Shown here in pieces: positions 24,586-32,233 of a stretch of DNA of 64,000 bases. The stretch lies in the NCBI RefSeq assembly GCF_027213715.1, contig NZ_JAPWGM010000004.1, positions 186,001 through 250,000 on the forward strand, in the 5' to 3' direction. Origin of the DNA: Pedobacter punctiformis. Lineage in GTDB: Bacteria > Bacteroidota > Bacteroidia > Sphingobacteriales > Sphingobacteriaceae. The notes below the pieces were generated by a model. The model saw nothing but the letters and a program-made list of their open reading frames with translations. It made no database searches and was not told where the DNA came from. Numbering within the stretch: the first letter of the stretch is position 1; every line of letters begins with the position of its first letter. The position numbers were made by a program, and so were the translations under genes.

Positions 24586-24587
24586 TT

Positions 24588-26801
24588 ATGGGAAAAATTT
24601 CATTTTTTAAATCATTTCCCAGAAAGGGACAGCCGCATGTATCGGACGAGATTACAACTGTTATAGATTTCCTTAACCAGATTAAGTATGGAAAATGGAA
24701 AGATCAAGTTGAAAAGATAAGAATTGAACAGGAAAAATCAATCCGTGATAGGCTTAAAACAGGATTGCCATCAGTTACTATTTCCGGAACTTTTGTAGAA
24801 AGGAAAGAAGAAAACCTAATTGAGCATAGCGGCTTTATATGTATAGACATAGACTATTTTACAGATAAATCTGCACTACTAGAAGATCCTTACACTTTCG
24901 CTTTATTTAAATCTGCTAGTGGTGGTGGCTTAGCTGTAATAGTTCGTATCAACCAAGAGAAACACAAAGAATCATATAGCTGGTTGAGAAATTATTATTT
25001 TCAATCGTTCGGTATTGTCGTTGATCGGGCACCTAGCAATCCCGCATCATTACGTTTTGCTTCTTTTGATCCAGAATTGTTTTTGAATGAGAAATCTAGG
25101 ATTGGAAAGTATATAACTGCTAAACCAAAGAAAATTCATTCACTGCCAATTGTTATTCCAGGAGATACTGTTGGAGAAATGATAACTGAATGCATTAATC
25201 TTGGGCAGAATATTGCGCCAGATTATGATTCATATTATAAACTCGCCTTTGCTTTAGCTGATGGATTTGGAGATAACGGTAGGCAATGGTTTCATTCATT
25301 GTGCTCAGTTTCAGAAAAATATGATAGCAGGCATGCAGATAAGCAATATGATATTGCGTTAAAAGGAAATAAACAAGGAATAACTGTAGGGACGCTGTAT
25401 TGGATGTTGAAGCAGGTTGGTATTCATGCACCACTTACCGACAACAAGCCTTTGCAAATCGCTGCTATGGCTAAGAAGTCAGGCAGGAATAAAGAAGCTG
25501 TAAAGCAGCAGTTAACTGAAATGAACGGACTTGATCCTGTTCAGGCTGAAAACTTGGTTGATGAAGTATTCAAGCGTGATGATATATCCATAAAGTCTGC
25601 TTCTGGAGATACTGATGAACTCATTCAGGCTTTTTTTGAATGGATGCAACAAAACCATCCCATGAGAGTAAATAGTATTACTAGAGTAATCGATGAAGCT
25701 GGAAAGGAGGTTAAAAGAGAAAGAATAAACAGCATCTACCTTCGCGCAAGAATGTTCTTCAATACAAAAGATATAACAAAAGACTTATGCGAAAGCTATA
25801 TATTTTCTGATTTCATTAGTGAGTACAATCCCATTACGGAGTATATCGAAAAAAACTTGCATCGCAGATCTGTCGGTAATATCGCTTCTCTTGCAAAATG
25901 TATTCGTTCCGAAACTAAGATGAAAGAAGTGTTCGTTAGAAAGTGGTTTCTTTCTTTAATTGCAGCATATAATGGTCATCCAGTCCGTTCTGTTCTCGCT
26001 TTATGCGGAGGCCAAAATACAGGAAAGACCGAATGGTTCAGGAGACTTCTACCTACTGGATTGAGAAAGTACTATGCTGAATCGAAACTTGACGCCGGTA
26101 AGGATGATGATATACTCATGTGTCAGAAACTAATAGTTATGGATGATGAAATGGGGGGGAAGAGTAAGCAGGATGAAAAACGATTCAAAGAACTTACTAG
26201 TAAATCCGTATTCTCATTACGGGCTCCATACGCGAGAAGTAATGAAGATTTTAAACGTCTTGCTGTGCTATGCGGAACAAGTAATGATCATGAGGTAATA
26301 AATGATCCTACAGGAAATACAAGGATATTACCCATAAACGTAGTTTCACTCGATCATGAGTTGTACAATTCCATCGATAAAGATGAACTATTTATGGAAG
26401 CATATAGGGCATACGAAGATGGAGAAATGTGGCAGCTCACAACAGAGGAATTGGCGGAGCTGAATTCTATGTCAGAAGACTTTGAAAGTATACCATTTGA
26501 AAGGGAATTAATTATGAAATTCTTTTCTCCGCCAACTCCGGGTAAATATTCAGAATGGTTATTAAGCTCAGAGATAAAGGATATTATTGAAGCTAATACG
26601 AAACAGAAAATTACAAACATTAAAAAGTTTGGAATAGAATGTAAAAAGATTTTTGGTGAACGGAAGTCTAAAAAAATTAATGGAGTTGATTTGAAAAGGT
26701 ATGAGTTGGTACGTTTTGCTAATACTGATCCGACCGTCGGTCAGCAAAGCGGTAGCGAAATTTCTACTGAACAAGCTGATATACAGGAACTTCCTTTTTA
26801 A
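24588..26801 (+). CDS. Primase-helicase (BT4734/VirE-N plus VapE-type)
   Basis: 737 residues. The N-terminal third has HSGFICIDIDYF and LFKSASGGGLAVIVRI followed by ASLRFASFDPELFLN, the BT4734-like/VirE-N primase-polymerase module with Asp ligands in IDID. A helical PriCT-like linker follows (YYKLAFALADGFGDNGRQWFHSL). The C-terminal helicase has Walker A CGGQNTGKTEW (near residue 480), Walker B KLIVMDDEMG and the VapE-family LRAPYARSNEDFKRLAVLCGTSN. It should prime and unwind phage DNA. The last residues, DIQELPF, resemble an SSB-type C-terminal tip. Confidence 0.9.
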   Translation: MGKISFFKSFPRKGQPHVSDEITTVIDFLNQIKYGKWKDQVEKIRIEQEKSIRDRLKTGLPSVTISGTFVERKEENLIEHSGFICIDIDYFTDKSALLEDPYTFALFKSASGGGLAVIVRINQEKHKESYSWLRNYYFQSFGIVVDRAPSNPASLRFASFDPELFLNEKSRIGKYITAKPKKIHSLPIVIPGDTVGEMITECINLGQNIAPDYDSYYKLAFALADGFGDNGRQWFHSLCSVSEKYDSRHADKQYDIALKGNKQGITVGTLYWMLKQVGIHAPLTDNKPLQIAAMAKKSGRNKEAVKQQLTEMNGLDPVQAENLVDEVFKRDDISIKSASGDTDELIQAFFEWMQQNHPMRVNSITRVIDEAGKEVKRERINSIYLRARMFFNTKDITKDLCESYIFSDFISEYNPITEYIEKNLHRRSVGNIASLAKCIRSETKMKEVFVRKWFLSLIAAYNGHPVRSVLALCGGQNTGKTEWFRRLLPTGLRKYYAESKLDAGKDDDILMCQKLIVMDDEMGGKSKQDEKRFKELTSKSVFSLRAPYARSNEDFKRLAVLCGTSNDHEVINDPTGNTRILPINVVSLDHELYNSIDKDELFMEAYRAYEDGEMWQLTTEELAELNSMSEDFESIPFERELIMKFFSPPTPGKYSEWLLSSEIKDIIEANTKQKITNIKKFGIECKKIFGERKSKKINGVDLKRYELVRFANTDPTVGQQSGSEISTEQADIQELPF

Positions 26802-27040
26802 GCGGTCGGAAAGTCGTAAAAAAATAAATTTTGGCATTAGTGATTATGCTATCGTGTTTGAAAATTGCATTTCTTATTAATAGTTATTGGTATTACACTA
26901 ATCTCTATATATACTGACCTTACTGACCTTTTTATATATTATACTATAAAAAATATCATTTAAATAGTTATAAAGGTAATTTTTTAGGCGGTCAGAAGAT
27001 TTTATTCTTATCGACCTTTAAGTGACCACCTGACCTTAAA
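26802..27040. other. Candidate replication origin with GACC repeats
   Basis: This gene-free stretch follows the primase. It has CTGACCTT units at 26914-26921, 26923-26930 (9-bp period) and 27030-27037, variants GACC(T/A) at 27013 and 27024, inverted units GCGGTC(A/G)G at 26802-26809 and 26988-26995, and an AT-only-like block (26931-26985) between them. A dyad GACCG-T-CGGTC also lies in the primase end (about 26731-26742). Iterons around an AT-rich unwinding region suit an origin, though operator use is possible. Confidence 0.5.
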
Positions 27041-27052
27041 TAAAATACACAA

Positions 27053-27439
27053 ATGAAAAATAAAGAAAACACAAGACGAACACAGAAAGAGTCAATAACA
27101 ACGGATTTGATAATCTCACTTCATAAAATACTACGTAAGGCAAACTCTAAACAAATCAAAAAGCTGAAGAAAATTTTAGATAATTTTTCACGTGAAATAG
27201 ATAGGGATGACGACTACTTCTACGAAAGAATGGATTTAGTGCTGAAACACTTTGATAGGAAACAATGTGATTCGTTTTTAACGACATCTCAAATAATGGA
27301 AAAAGTGCAAAGAGTAGAGAGAGTAAAGCCATTAGACCCCATAAGGACAGGTATGCTTTTAACGGAATTATTTGGAGAACCCGTTACAACAATCATTAAA
27401 GGACGAAAACAAAAAGTTTATCATGTTAAACCAAATTAA
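27053..27439 (+). CDS. Hypothetical protein
   Basis: 128 residues, strongly basic at the start. The C-terminal part (TTSQIMEKVQRVERVKPLDPIRTGMLLTELFGEPVTTIIKGRKQKVYHVKP) looks like a winged-helix DNA-binding unit. Its ATG is directly after the candidate origin, so an origin-binding role is possible but unproved. Confidence 0.6.
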   Translation: MKNKENTRRTQKESITTDLIISLHKILRKANSKQIKKLKKILDNFSREIDRDDDYFYERMDLVLKHFDRKQCDSFLTTSQIMEKVQRVERVKPLDPIRTGMLLTELFGEPVTTIIKGRKQKVYHVKPN

Positions 27440-27443
27440 TAAT

Positions 27444-27791
27444 ATGGAATTTAGAGATCAATCAGAAGTAGCAATCCAGAGTAAAGCTTATGTTAACCTG
27501 TGGAATAATAGGCCAGACCTTCGCGGAAGGGTTTTCGCGATAAATAACAACAGCCAGAACTCAATCAAGGGAGCATTAAATAAATCAATGGGGGTTTTGC
27601 CAGGAGTAGCAGATATGGCATTCATAAGAAGTAATGGGGCTATACTATGGATAGAATGGAAAACTCAATTAGGATCTCAAAGTAAGCAACAGAAGGAGTG
27701 GGAGCATACAATTACACAACTAGGACATGAATATGTTATCGTTCGCTCAGAGGACGAATTTTTATCAGTAATCGACAAATACAATGATTAA
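27444..27791 (+). CDS. VRR-NUC domain nuclease
   Basis: 115 residues from the ATG at 27444; longer frames overlap the upstream gene. The motif GVLPGVADMAFIRSNGAILWIEWKTQLGSQSKQQKEWEHTITQLGHEYVIV is the VRR-NUC fold: Asp in VADM, Glu and Lys in IEWK, Gln in KQQKEW. These stand-alone phage nucleases are of the PD-(D/E)XK class and probably act on branched or replication DNA. Confidence 0.85.
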   Translation: MEFRDQSEVAIQSKAYVNLWNNRPDLRGRVFAINNNSQNSIKGALNKSMGVLPGVADMAFIRSNGAILWIEWKTQLGSQSKQQKEWEHTITQLGHEYVIVRSEDEFLSVIDKYND

Positions 27792-27981
27792 GCTATACGA
27801 ATGGTATAAAGACGCCAAGCAAAGAATTTGGTGTGTGGTTAGAGTTTGGCCAACAGGAAAACCTGAAGAATGCACAATAGATATTTTGGAATTAGGAAAA
27901 TCTATACCGGTTAATCAGCCAGAACAAACATTACTTAATCTTATAAAAAATGGACACTTCCAAAAATATACAAGAAAATAA
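27784..27981 (+). CDS. Hypothetical small protein
   Basis: 65 residues with an N-terminal beta-rich part (LYEWYKDAKQRIWCVVRVWPTGKPEECTIDI). No family recognised. Overlaps the VRR-NUC gene end (ATGATTAA). Confidence 0.6.
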   Translation: MIKLYEWYKDAKQRIWCVVRVWPTGKPEECTIDILELGKSIPVNQPEQTLLNLIKNGHFQKYTRK

Positions 27982-28087
27982 CCCTCAAGGATGCCAATGT
28001 GATAAACCGTTTGCCACATGTCCCTACGCTATCGAAATGCCTCATGGAGATAAATGGTACTGCGATAAAAATAATAATGGCAAATAG
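27950..28087 (+). CDS. Small Cys-rich protein, 45 aa
   Basis: Four Cys in GCQCDKPFATCPYAIEM...WYC suggest a tiny zinc-binding protein. It overlaps the previous gene by 32 bp and ends just before promoter element C. Composition and Cys spacing favour a real gene. Confidence 0.55.
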   Translation: MDTSKNIQENNPQGCQCDKPFATCPYAIEMPHGDKWYCDKNNNGK

Positions 28088-28107
28088 CCTTTTTTTTAAA
28101 TTATTAA

Positions 28108-28148
28108 TTCTCAAATTTGGGAATATAGAGAATTTATATTTATATTTG
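28108..28148 (+). promoter_or_regulatory. TTCTC-N15-GAGAA promoter element C (packaging operon)
   Basis: TTCTC (28108-28112), 15 nt, GAGAA (28128-28132); the arms and spacer are identical to element A. TTTG (28116-28119), 21 nt, then TATATTTG (28141-28148) gives a full consensus promoter. The first packaging gene starts 20 nt later (28168) with no structured leader. Confidence 0.8.
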
Positions 28149-28167
28149 TCTTAAACACAATAAGGCA

Positions 28168-28629
28168 ATGTTAAGTTCGCAGGAAAGAGTAGGACGTATA
28201 TTGAAGGTCCTTCATCCAGAAATGTTTGAAGATCTGGCCGTCACTCATAGAGAAACTTTGAAAGATCCAAAGTATGTTCAAATTATATTTGATTCTGTAA
28301 AAGAGAATTTTCCCATAGAGGATGAATTTAATTGTATGCTTCTTTTCATCGCATCATGCTATCAGCTTTACGAACCGCTTAGTTTTTTCTTCTTACCCGG
28401 AGAAGGTGTTTCAGCTAAGTTACCAGCAGGCGTGAGAGACGAGATGTCAAGGTGCTTAAATTTTAATAATCCTGAGATGGTCAATGCATACAAAGGGTAT
28501 TGTGATTCACCCATGAAGCCAAACAACAACGGCGTAGTTAAACCTTTCTATAAAAAAGTAATGACAGTGGTAGATCTTTTCGAACCATTCTCAATTCATA
28601 AAGATTCGCAATATAAATTATTCGCATAA
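28168..28629 (+). CDS. Hypothetical protein upstream of terminase
   Basis: 153 residues; GRILKVLHPEMFEDLAVTHRETLKDPKYVQIIFDSV, then a Phe-rich middle and a C-terminal LFEPFSIHKDSQYKLFA. No recognised domain. First gene of the packaging operon, so it may aid DNA recognition or act as a late regulator. Confidence 0.65.
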   Translation: MLSSQERVGRILKVLHPEMFEDLAVTHRETLKDPKYVQIIFDSVKENFPIEDEFNCMLLFIASCYQLYEPLSFFFLPGEGVSAKLPAGVRDEMSRCLNFNNPEMVNAYKGYCDSPMKPNNNGVVKPFYKKVMTVVDLFEPFSIHKDSQYKLFA

Positions 28630-28631
28630 GA

Positions 28632-29111
28632 ATGTCAAAGAAGCAACCACATAAGGTCGGGAATCAATTCTGGAAGATGCGTGCATCACACGGAAGGGAT
28701 TTACTATTTGCTTCACCGTCATTACTTTGGGAATCTGCTTGTGAATATTTCGAATGGTGTTCAAATAACCCATGGCATAAACAGGAAGCTATTAAGTCAG
28801 GAGAGCTCGCAGGAACGACGATGAGTATTCCAACATCAAGACCATTCACTATGCATGGGTTATGTCTTTATTTGGATTGTAGCACGTCTTATTTTAGAGA
28901 GTTTAAAAGAACTGCTACTGAAGATAAACGAGATTTTCTGACAGTCATTGAAAAAATAGAAGAAATCGTTTACCAACAACAGTTTGAAGGAGCCACAGTT
29001 GGCGCTTATAATGCGAACATTATATCAAGATCTTTGGGGCTGGTTGATAAGAAAGAAACTGATCATACTGTCAGGATTGGAAAAGATTTAGAGGATGAGG
29101 TGTATGACTAA
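28632..29111 (+). CDS. Terminase small subunit-like DNA-packaging protein
   Basis: 159 residues. FASPSLLWESACEYFEWCSNNPW, then the PFTMHGLCLYLDCSTSYFREFKRTATEDKRDFLTVIEKIEEIVYQQQFEGATVGAYNANIISRSLGLVDKKE block, is typical of Bacteroidota phage DNA-packaging small subunits: an HTH followed by an oligomerisation helix. Its stop overlaps the start of the large terminase. Confidence 0.88.
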   Translation: MSKKQPHKVGNQFWKMRASHGRDLLFASPSLLWESACEYFEWCSNNPWHKQEAIKSGELAGTTMSIPTSRPFTMHGLCLYLDCSTSYFREFKRTATEDKRDFLTVIEKIEEIVYQQQFEGATVGAYNANIISRSLGLVDKKETDHTVRIGKDLEDEVYD

Positions 29112-30565
29112 TGAGCTTACGTTTAGATAAAAAATGGTTTAATCCGCTTTACTTTATCATTAATGAATTAGCAAAGGATGATACCATCAGGACAATTCTG
29201 ATTTTTGGAGGTAAGTCGAGTAGCAAAACAGTATCTATCTGTCAATTTCTTGTTAAAGATAATTATGTTAAAGCGAGTAATACAATCGCATATCGCAAGG
29301 AAAGCAATATAATTCCAACAACGCTTAAAAAATCTTTCAATCTTGCTGTATCATCATTGAGGTTGTCTCCAGTTGTCGAAACACAGGACAGGCGATATTT
29401 AGTTGAAAATCAAGGTAAGGGTTTAAGTGAAATTGTACTTAAAGGGATTGATGCTGAAGAAAAAGCAAAGGGCCTTGAATCTTACAAATACTTATATCTT
29501 GATGAGTTAAACCAGTTTGAACAAGCTGAGTATGAGCAGTTCGAGATGTCATTGAGGGGAATGCCAGGTCAAAAGGTTTTTGCGTCTTGGAACCCAGTTG
29601 ATGAGAATAGCTGGGTTAAAAAGGAATTGGTTGATACATATGAGTTTGAGATAATGGAAGATCATAAATTACCATCTCCTGATAGTTACGTGAAGCGTTC
29701 GACCTGTGGTAAGGTAGTATTGATTAACACCAACTATAAAGATAATTATTGGATTACTGGGTCTCCCTGTGGCACTTATGGTTTTCATGATCAAAATCTG
29801 ATCGCCATTTATGAAAACATGAGGTTGAAAAATTATAACAGCTATCGTGTCAATGTTTTAGGACAATGGGGAAAAACTACGTTTGGAGGTGAATTCTGGA
29901 AAGAATTTAAGCCGGAAATTCATGTAAATAATATTGGCTGGGATAAGTCAGCCCCGATTTGGCTTAGTTGTGATGAAAACGTTAATCCATATCTACCATG
30001 GACAGTTTGGCAAATCAAAGGCAAGCATGCGCAACAGATTGATGAAATCTTTATGAAAGACCCCTTAAATCGAGTTACACATGCTGCAAAAGAGTTTATG
30101 AGGCGTTATCCATTGGATGAGGTGCAAGGGTTATTTGTTGGCGGTGATCGAACTTCAATTAAGGAAGACACTAAAAAAGAGAAAGGGGAGAACTATTTTA
30201 CTGATATTATATCAGTACTTAAAGACTATCGACCTCAATTGCGTATCCAATCGGTAAATCCATCAGTTGTTCAATCTGGAAACTTCATAAATGATATTTA
30301 TTCAGGAGATAGCACAAGTGGTATAACTATTGGCGTTAACGCGAAGTGCAAACAATCAATTTATGATTATCAGTACACTTTAGAAGCTTCTGATGGGACA
30401 ATCCTGAAAAAAACAAAACCTCATCCAGTAACAAAAGTACCATACCAAGAATTCGGGCACGCCTCAGATTGTAAGCGCTACCTTATAACTCACAACTTTG
30501 CAACCGAATACCTCGCTTTCATCAACAAGAAAAAAGGATTGGGAGTTAGGGCTTTGAATATATAA
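29111..30565 (+). CDS. Terminase large subunit
   Basis: 484 residues. N-terminal ATPase with Walker A FGGKSSSKT (32-40), Walker B YLYLDELNQF near residue 135, and the coupling motif KVFASWNPVDENSW. The C-terminal nuclease has Asp-containing ICLSCDENVNPYLPWTV-like and LFVGGDRTSI segments. PBSX/Terminase_3-type packaging motor that threads DNA into the prohead and cuts it. Confidence 0.94.
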   Translation: MSLRLDKKWFNPLYFIINELAKDDTIRTILIFGGKSSSKTVSICQFLVKDNYVKASNTIAYRKESNIIPTTLKKSFNLAVSSLRLSPVVETQDRRYLVENQGKGLSEIVLKGIDAEEKAKGLESYKYLYLDELNQFEQAEYEQFEMSLRGMPGQKVFASWNPVDENSWVKKELVDTYEFEIMEDHKLPSPDSYVKRSTCGKVVLINTNYKDNYWITGSPCGTYGFHDQNLIAIYENMRLKNYNSYRVNVLGQWGKTTFGGEFWKEFKPEIHVNNIGWDKSAPIWLSCDENVNPYLPWTVWQIKGKHAQQIDEIFMKDPLNRVTHAAKEFMRRYPLDEVQGLFVGGDRTSIKEDTKKEKGENYFTDIISVLKDYRPQLRIQSVNPSVVQSGNFINDIYSGDSTSGITIGVNAKCKQSIYDYQYTLEASDGTILKKTKPHPVTKVPYQEFGHASDCKRYLITHNFATEYLAFINKKKGLGVRALNI

Positions 30566-30630
30566 CCGCAGCGTTGCTCACGAGTGGTTTCTAACCTTGA
30601 AAAATAAAGTGAAAAATAATTTACTTTTTA

Positions 30631-30662
30631 TTTGTTTATATGTGAACTTTTGTTTACCTTTA
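30631..30662 (+). promoter_or_regulatory. Promoter of the hicAB genes
   Basis: TTTG (30631-30634), 20 nt, TACCTTTA (30655-30662): a near-consensus Bacteroidota promoter 19 nt before hicA, giving the toxin-antitoxin pair its own transcription. Confidence 0.65.
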
Positions 30663-30681
30663 TAGTATCAAAAGAAAGGAG

Positions 30682-30867
30682 ATGAAATCATCAGAGTTAT
30701 TCAAAAAATTAAAACAAGCAGGCTGGCAAGAGATAAGCCAAAATGGAAGCCACATTAAGATGAAGCACCCCACAATACCGGGAGTCTTAATCTACCCTTA
30801 TCATGGCTCAAAAGAGATCCCGAAAGGAACAGAGAAAGCAATTAAAAAACAAGCAGGGCTTAAATAG
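30682..30867 (+). CDS. hicA: HicA-type mRNA interferase toxin
   Basis: 61 residues, standard HicA size. KSSELFKKLKQAGWQEISQNGSHIKMKHPTIPGVLIYPYHGSKEIPKGTEKAIKKQAGL has the double-stranded-RNA-binding-like fold and the catalytic His in GSHIKM. It cleaves mRNA when free of HicB. It lies inside the packaging module between terminase and portal and has its own promoter. Confidence 0.92.
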   Translation: MKSSELFKKLKQAGWQEISQNGSHIKMKHPTIPGVLIYPYHGSKEIPKGTEKAIKKQAGLK

Positions 30868-30877
30868 CCCCGCTTTT
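30851..30877 (+). terminator. Attenuator-like hairpin between hicA and hicB
   Basis: AAGC-A-GGGCT / AGCCC-C-GCTT, a 9-bp stem with one mismatch and TTTT after it, overlapping the hicA stop codon. It could lower read-through into hicB or stabilise the toxin message. Confidence 0.45.
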
Positions 30878-30897
30878 ACATATACATACATATAGAC

Positions 30898-31287
30898 ATG
30901 AAAAAATTAGATTTTATTATCGAAAAAGGAGCCGACGGTTACGGGGCTTATCGAGAAGAAAAAGGATTGGGTTTAATTACTACAATGGGTGATACCGTTG
31001 CCGAAGTGCGAGACAATATTGTTGATGCATATAATTTATTCGCAGAGGAAGTAGGTAAAGAACCAATAACAAAAGTGCATATTAAGCTAAAGTATGACTT
31101 AGCCTCATTTTTTGAGTTCTATAAAGAGATTAATGTATCTGCTTTAGGCAAGCGTATAGATATGCAAAAGAGCTTATTATCGGATTATAAAAATGGAAAC
31201 AGAAAGCCATCAGATAAGCAAGTTAAAAAAATATTAACTGGCATAAAAGAATTAGGAAAAGAATTAAGTGAATTAGAATTGGTTTAG
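30898..31287 (+). CDS. hicB: HicB-type antitoxin with C-terminal HTH
   Basis: 129 residues. The N-terminal partial RNase H-like HicB fold (LDFIIEKGADGYGAYREEKGLGLITTMGDTVAEVRDNIVDAYNLFAEEVG) binds the toxin. The C-terminal part (VSALGKRIDMQKSLLSDYKNGNRKPSDKQVKKILTGIKELGKEL) is an XRE-type HTH likely to repress the hicAB promoter at 30631. Confidence 0.9.
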   Translation: MKKLDFIIEKGADGYGAYREEKGLGLITTMGDTVAEVRDNIVDAYNLFAEEVGKEPITKVHIKLKYDLASFFEFYKEINVSALGKRIDMQKSLLSDYKNGNRKPSDKQVKKILTGIKELGKELSELELV

Positions 31288-31289
31288 GC

Positions 31290-31442
31290 ATGAAGACTAA
31301 AATTGAAATAATTGAAAAATTAAAATGGCTTGAAGATTTACGAGATCGTGGCGAGTATGAGGGGTCTGATGTAGATGAGATAGCCGCAAAAATTATTGCG
31401 TTGCAATGGGTTTTAGGTATTCAAAGTAGTATCGACAACTAA
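31290..31442 (+). CDS. Small acidic protein, 50 aa
   Basis: Helical 50-residue peptide starting two bases after hicB and ending four bases before the next ATG. No family recognised; spacing supports it. Confidence 0.5.
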   Translation: MKTKIEIIEKLKWLEDLRDRGEYEGSDVDEIAAKIIALQWVLGIQSSIDN

Positions 31443-31446
31443 GCTT

Positions 31447-31815
31447 ATGAGAGCAACAGAATTAAGAATTGGGAATTTAGTTAACACGCCTAATCCAAAT
31501 ATGAACCCTTTTAAAGTTGAGGCGATTGAAAGCGAAAAAGTAGGGGGTAACAACCGGATTAATAGTTTTATTTATTGGCATAAAGATAACATTATAGGTA
31601 TACCTTTAGATGAATGGTGGTTACTAAAACTTGGTTTTGAGGCGCCTGCCGATGGAGAAAGTCGGTTTGATTATAATTATGGTGAAATTATTGTAGATTT
31701 GAATGATAGGATTTATATTGTAGAGAATGAATTCTATGTTCAAGACATGACTATTCATAGGCTCCAAAACATTTATTTCGCCTTGACAGGTGAGGAGTTA
31801 ACGATTAAAGCATAA
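31447..31815 (+). CDS. Conserved phage hypothetical protein
   Basis: 122 residues beginning RATELRIGNLVN, a common opening in small Bacteroidota phage proteins of unknown role, and ending FYVQDMTIHRLQNIYFALTGEEL. No catalytic motif seen. Confidence 0.65.
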   Translation: MRATELRIGNLVNTPNPNMNPFKVEAIESEKVGGNNRINSFIYWHKDNIIGIPLDEWWLLKLGFEAPADGESRFDYNYGEIIVDLNDRIYIVENEFYVQDMTIHRLQNIYFALTGEELTIKA

Positions 31816-31819
31816 TATT

Positions 31820-32140
31820 ATGAGTTTAGATGTCTATTTAGAAAACAGAAAAGGAATTGTTTTCAGTTCCAATATCACGCATAATTTAATTAATATGGCA
31901 GATGAAGCAGGAATTTACAGATATTTATGGAGACCTGAGGAATTAGGAGTTGTCAAAGCTAAAGGATTAATACAGCCTCTGTATGATGGATTAGTATCTT
32001 TAAGAGAAAAACCAGATTATTATAGACAATTTAATTCACCAAATGGATGGGGTAAGTATGAAGATTTTTTAACATTCGTTGATGATTATTTGTTAGCATG
32101 TAAACAAAATCCTAATGCAAAAATATCGACACATAGGTAA
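31820..32140 (+). CDS. Hypothetical phage protein
   Basis: 106 residues (MSLDVYLE...SSNITHNLINMADEAGIYRYLWRPEEL...NSPNGWGKYEDFLTFVDDYLLACKQNPNAKI). The pattern recurs in many phage genomes as a protein of unknown function. Confidence 0.68.
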   Translation: MSLDVYLENRKGIVFSSNITHNLINMADEAGIYRYLWRPEELGVVKAKGLIQPLYDGLVSLREKPDYYRQFNSPNGWGKYEDFLTFVDDYLLACKQNPNAKISTHR

Positions 32141-32175
32141 TTAACTTACCAATCCACACAAGTAAACAGCAATTC

Positions 32176-32205
32176 AATAGCCGGCTTAATCAGTTGGCTA
32201 TTTTT
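32176..32205 (+). terminator. Intrinsic terminator before the portal gene
   Basis: AATAGCC (32176-32182) / GGCTATT (32196-32202) with T run following. It separates the hic/accessory genes from the portal, so the portal needs read-through or its own promoter. Confidence 0.7.
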
Positions 32206-32233
32206 GTGTTTAGCCAATTCGCTATTCACACAT

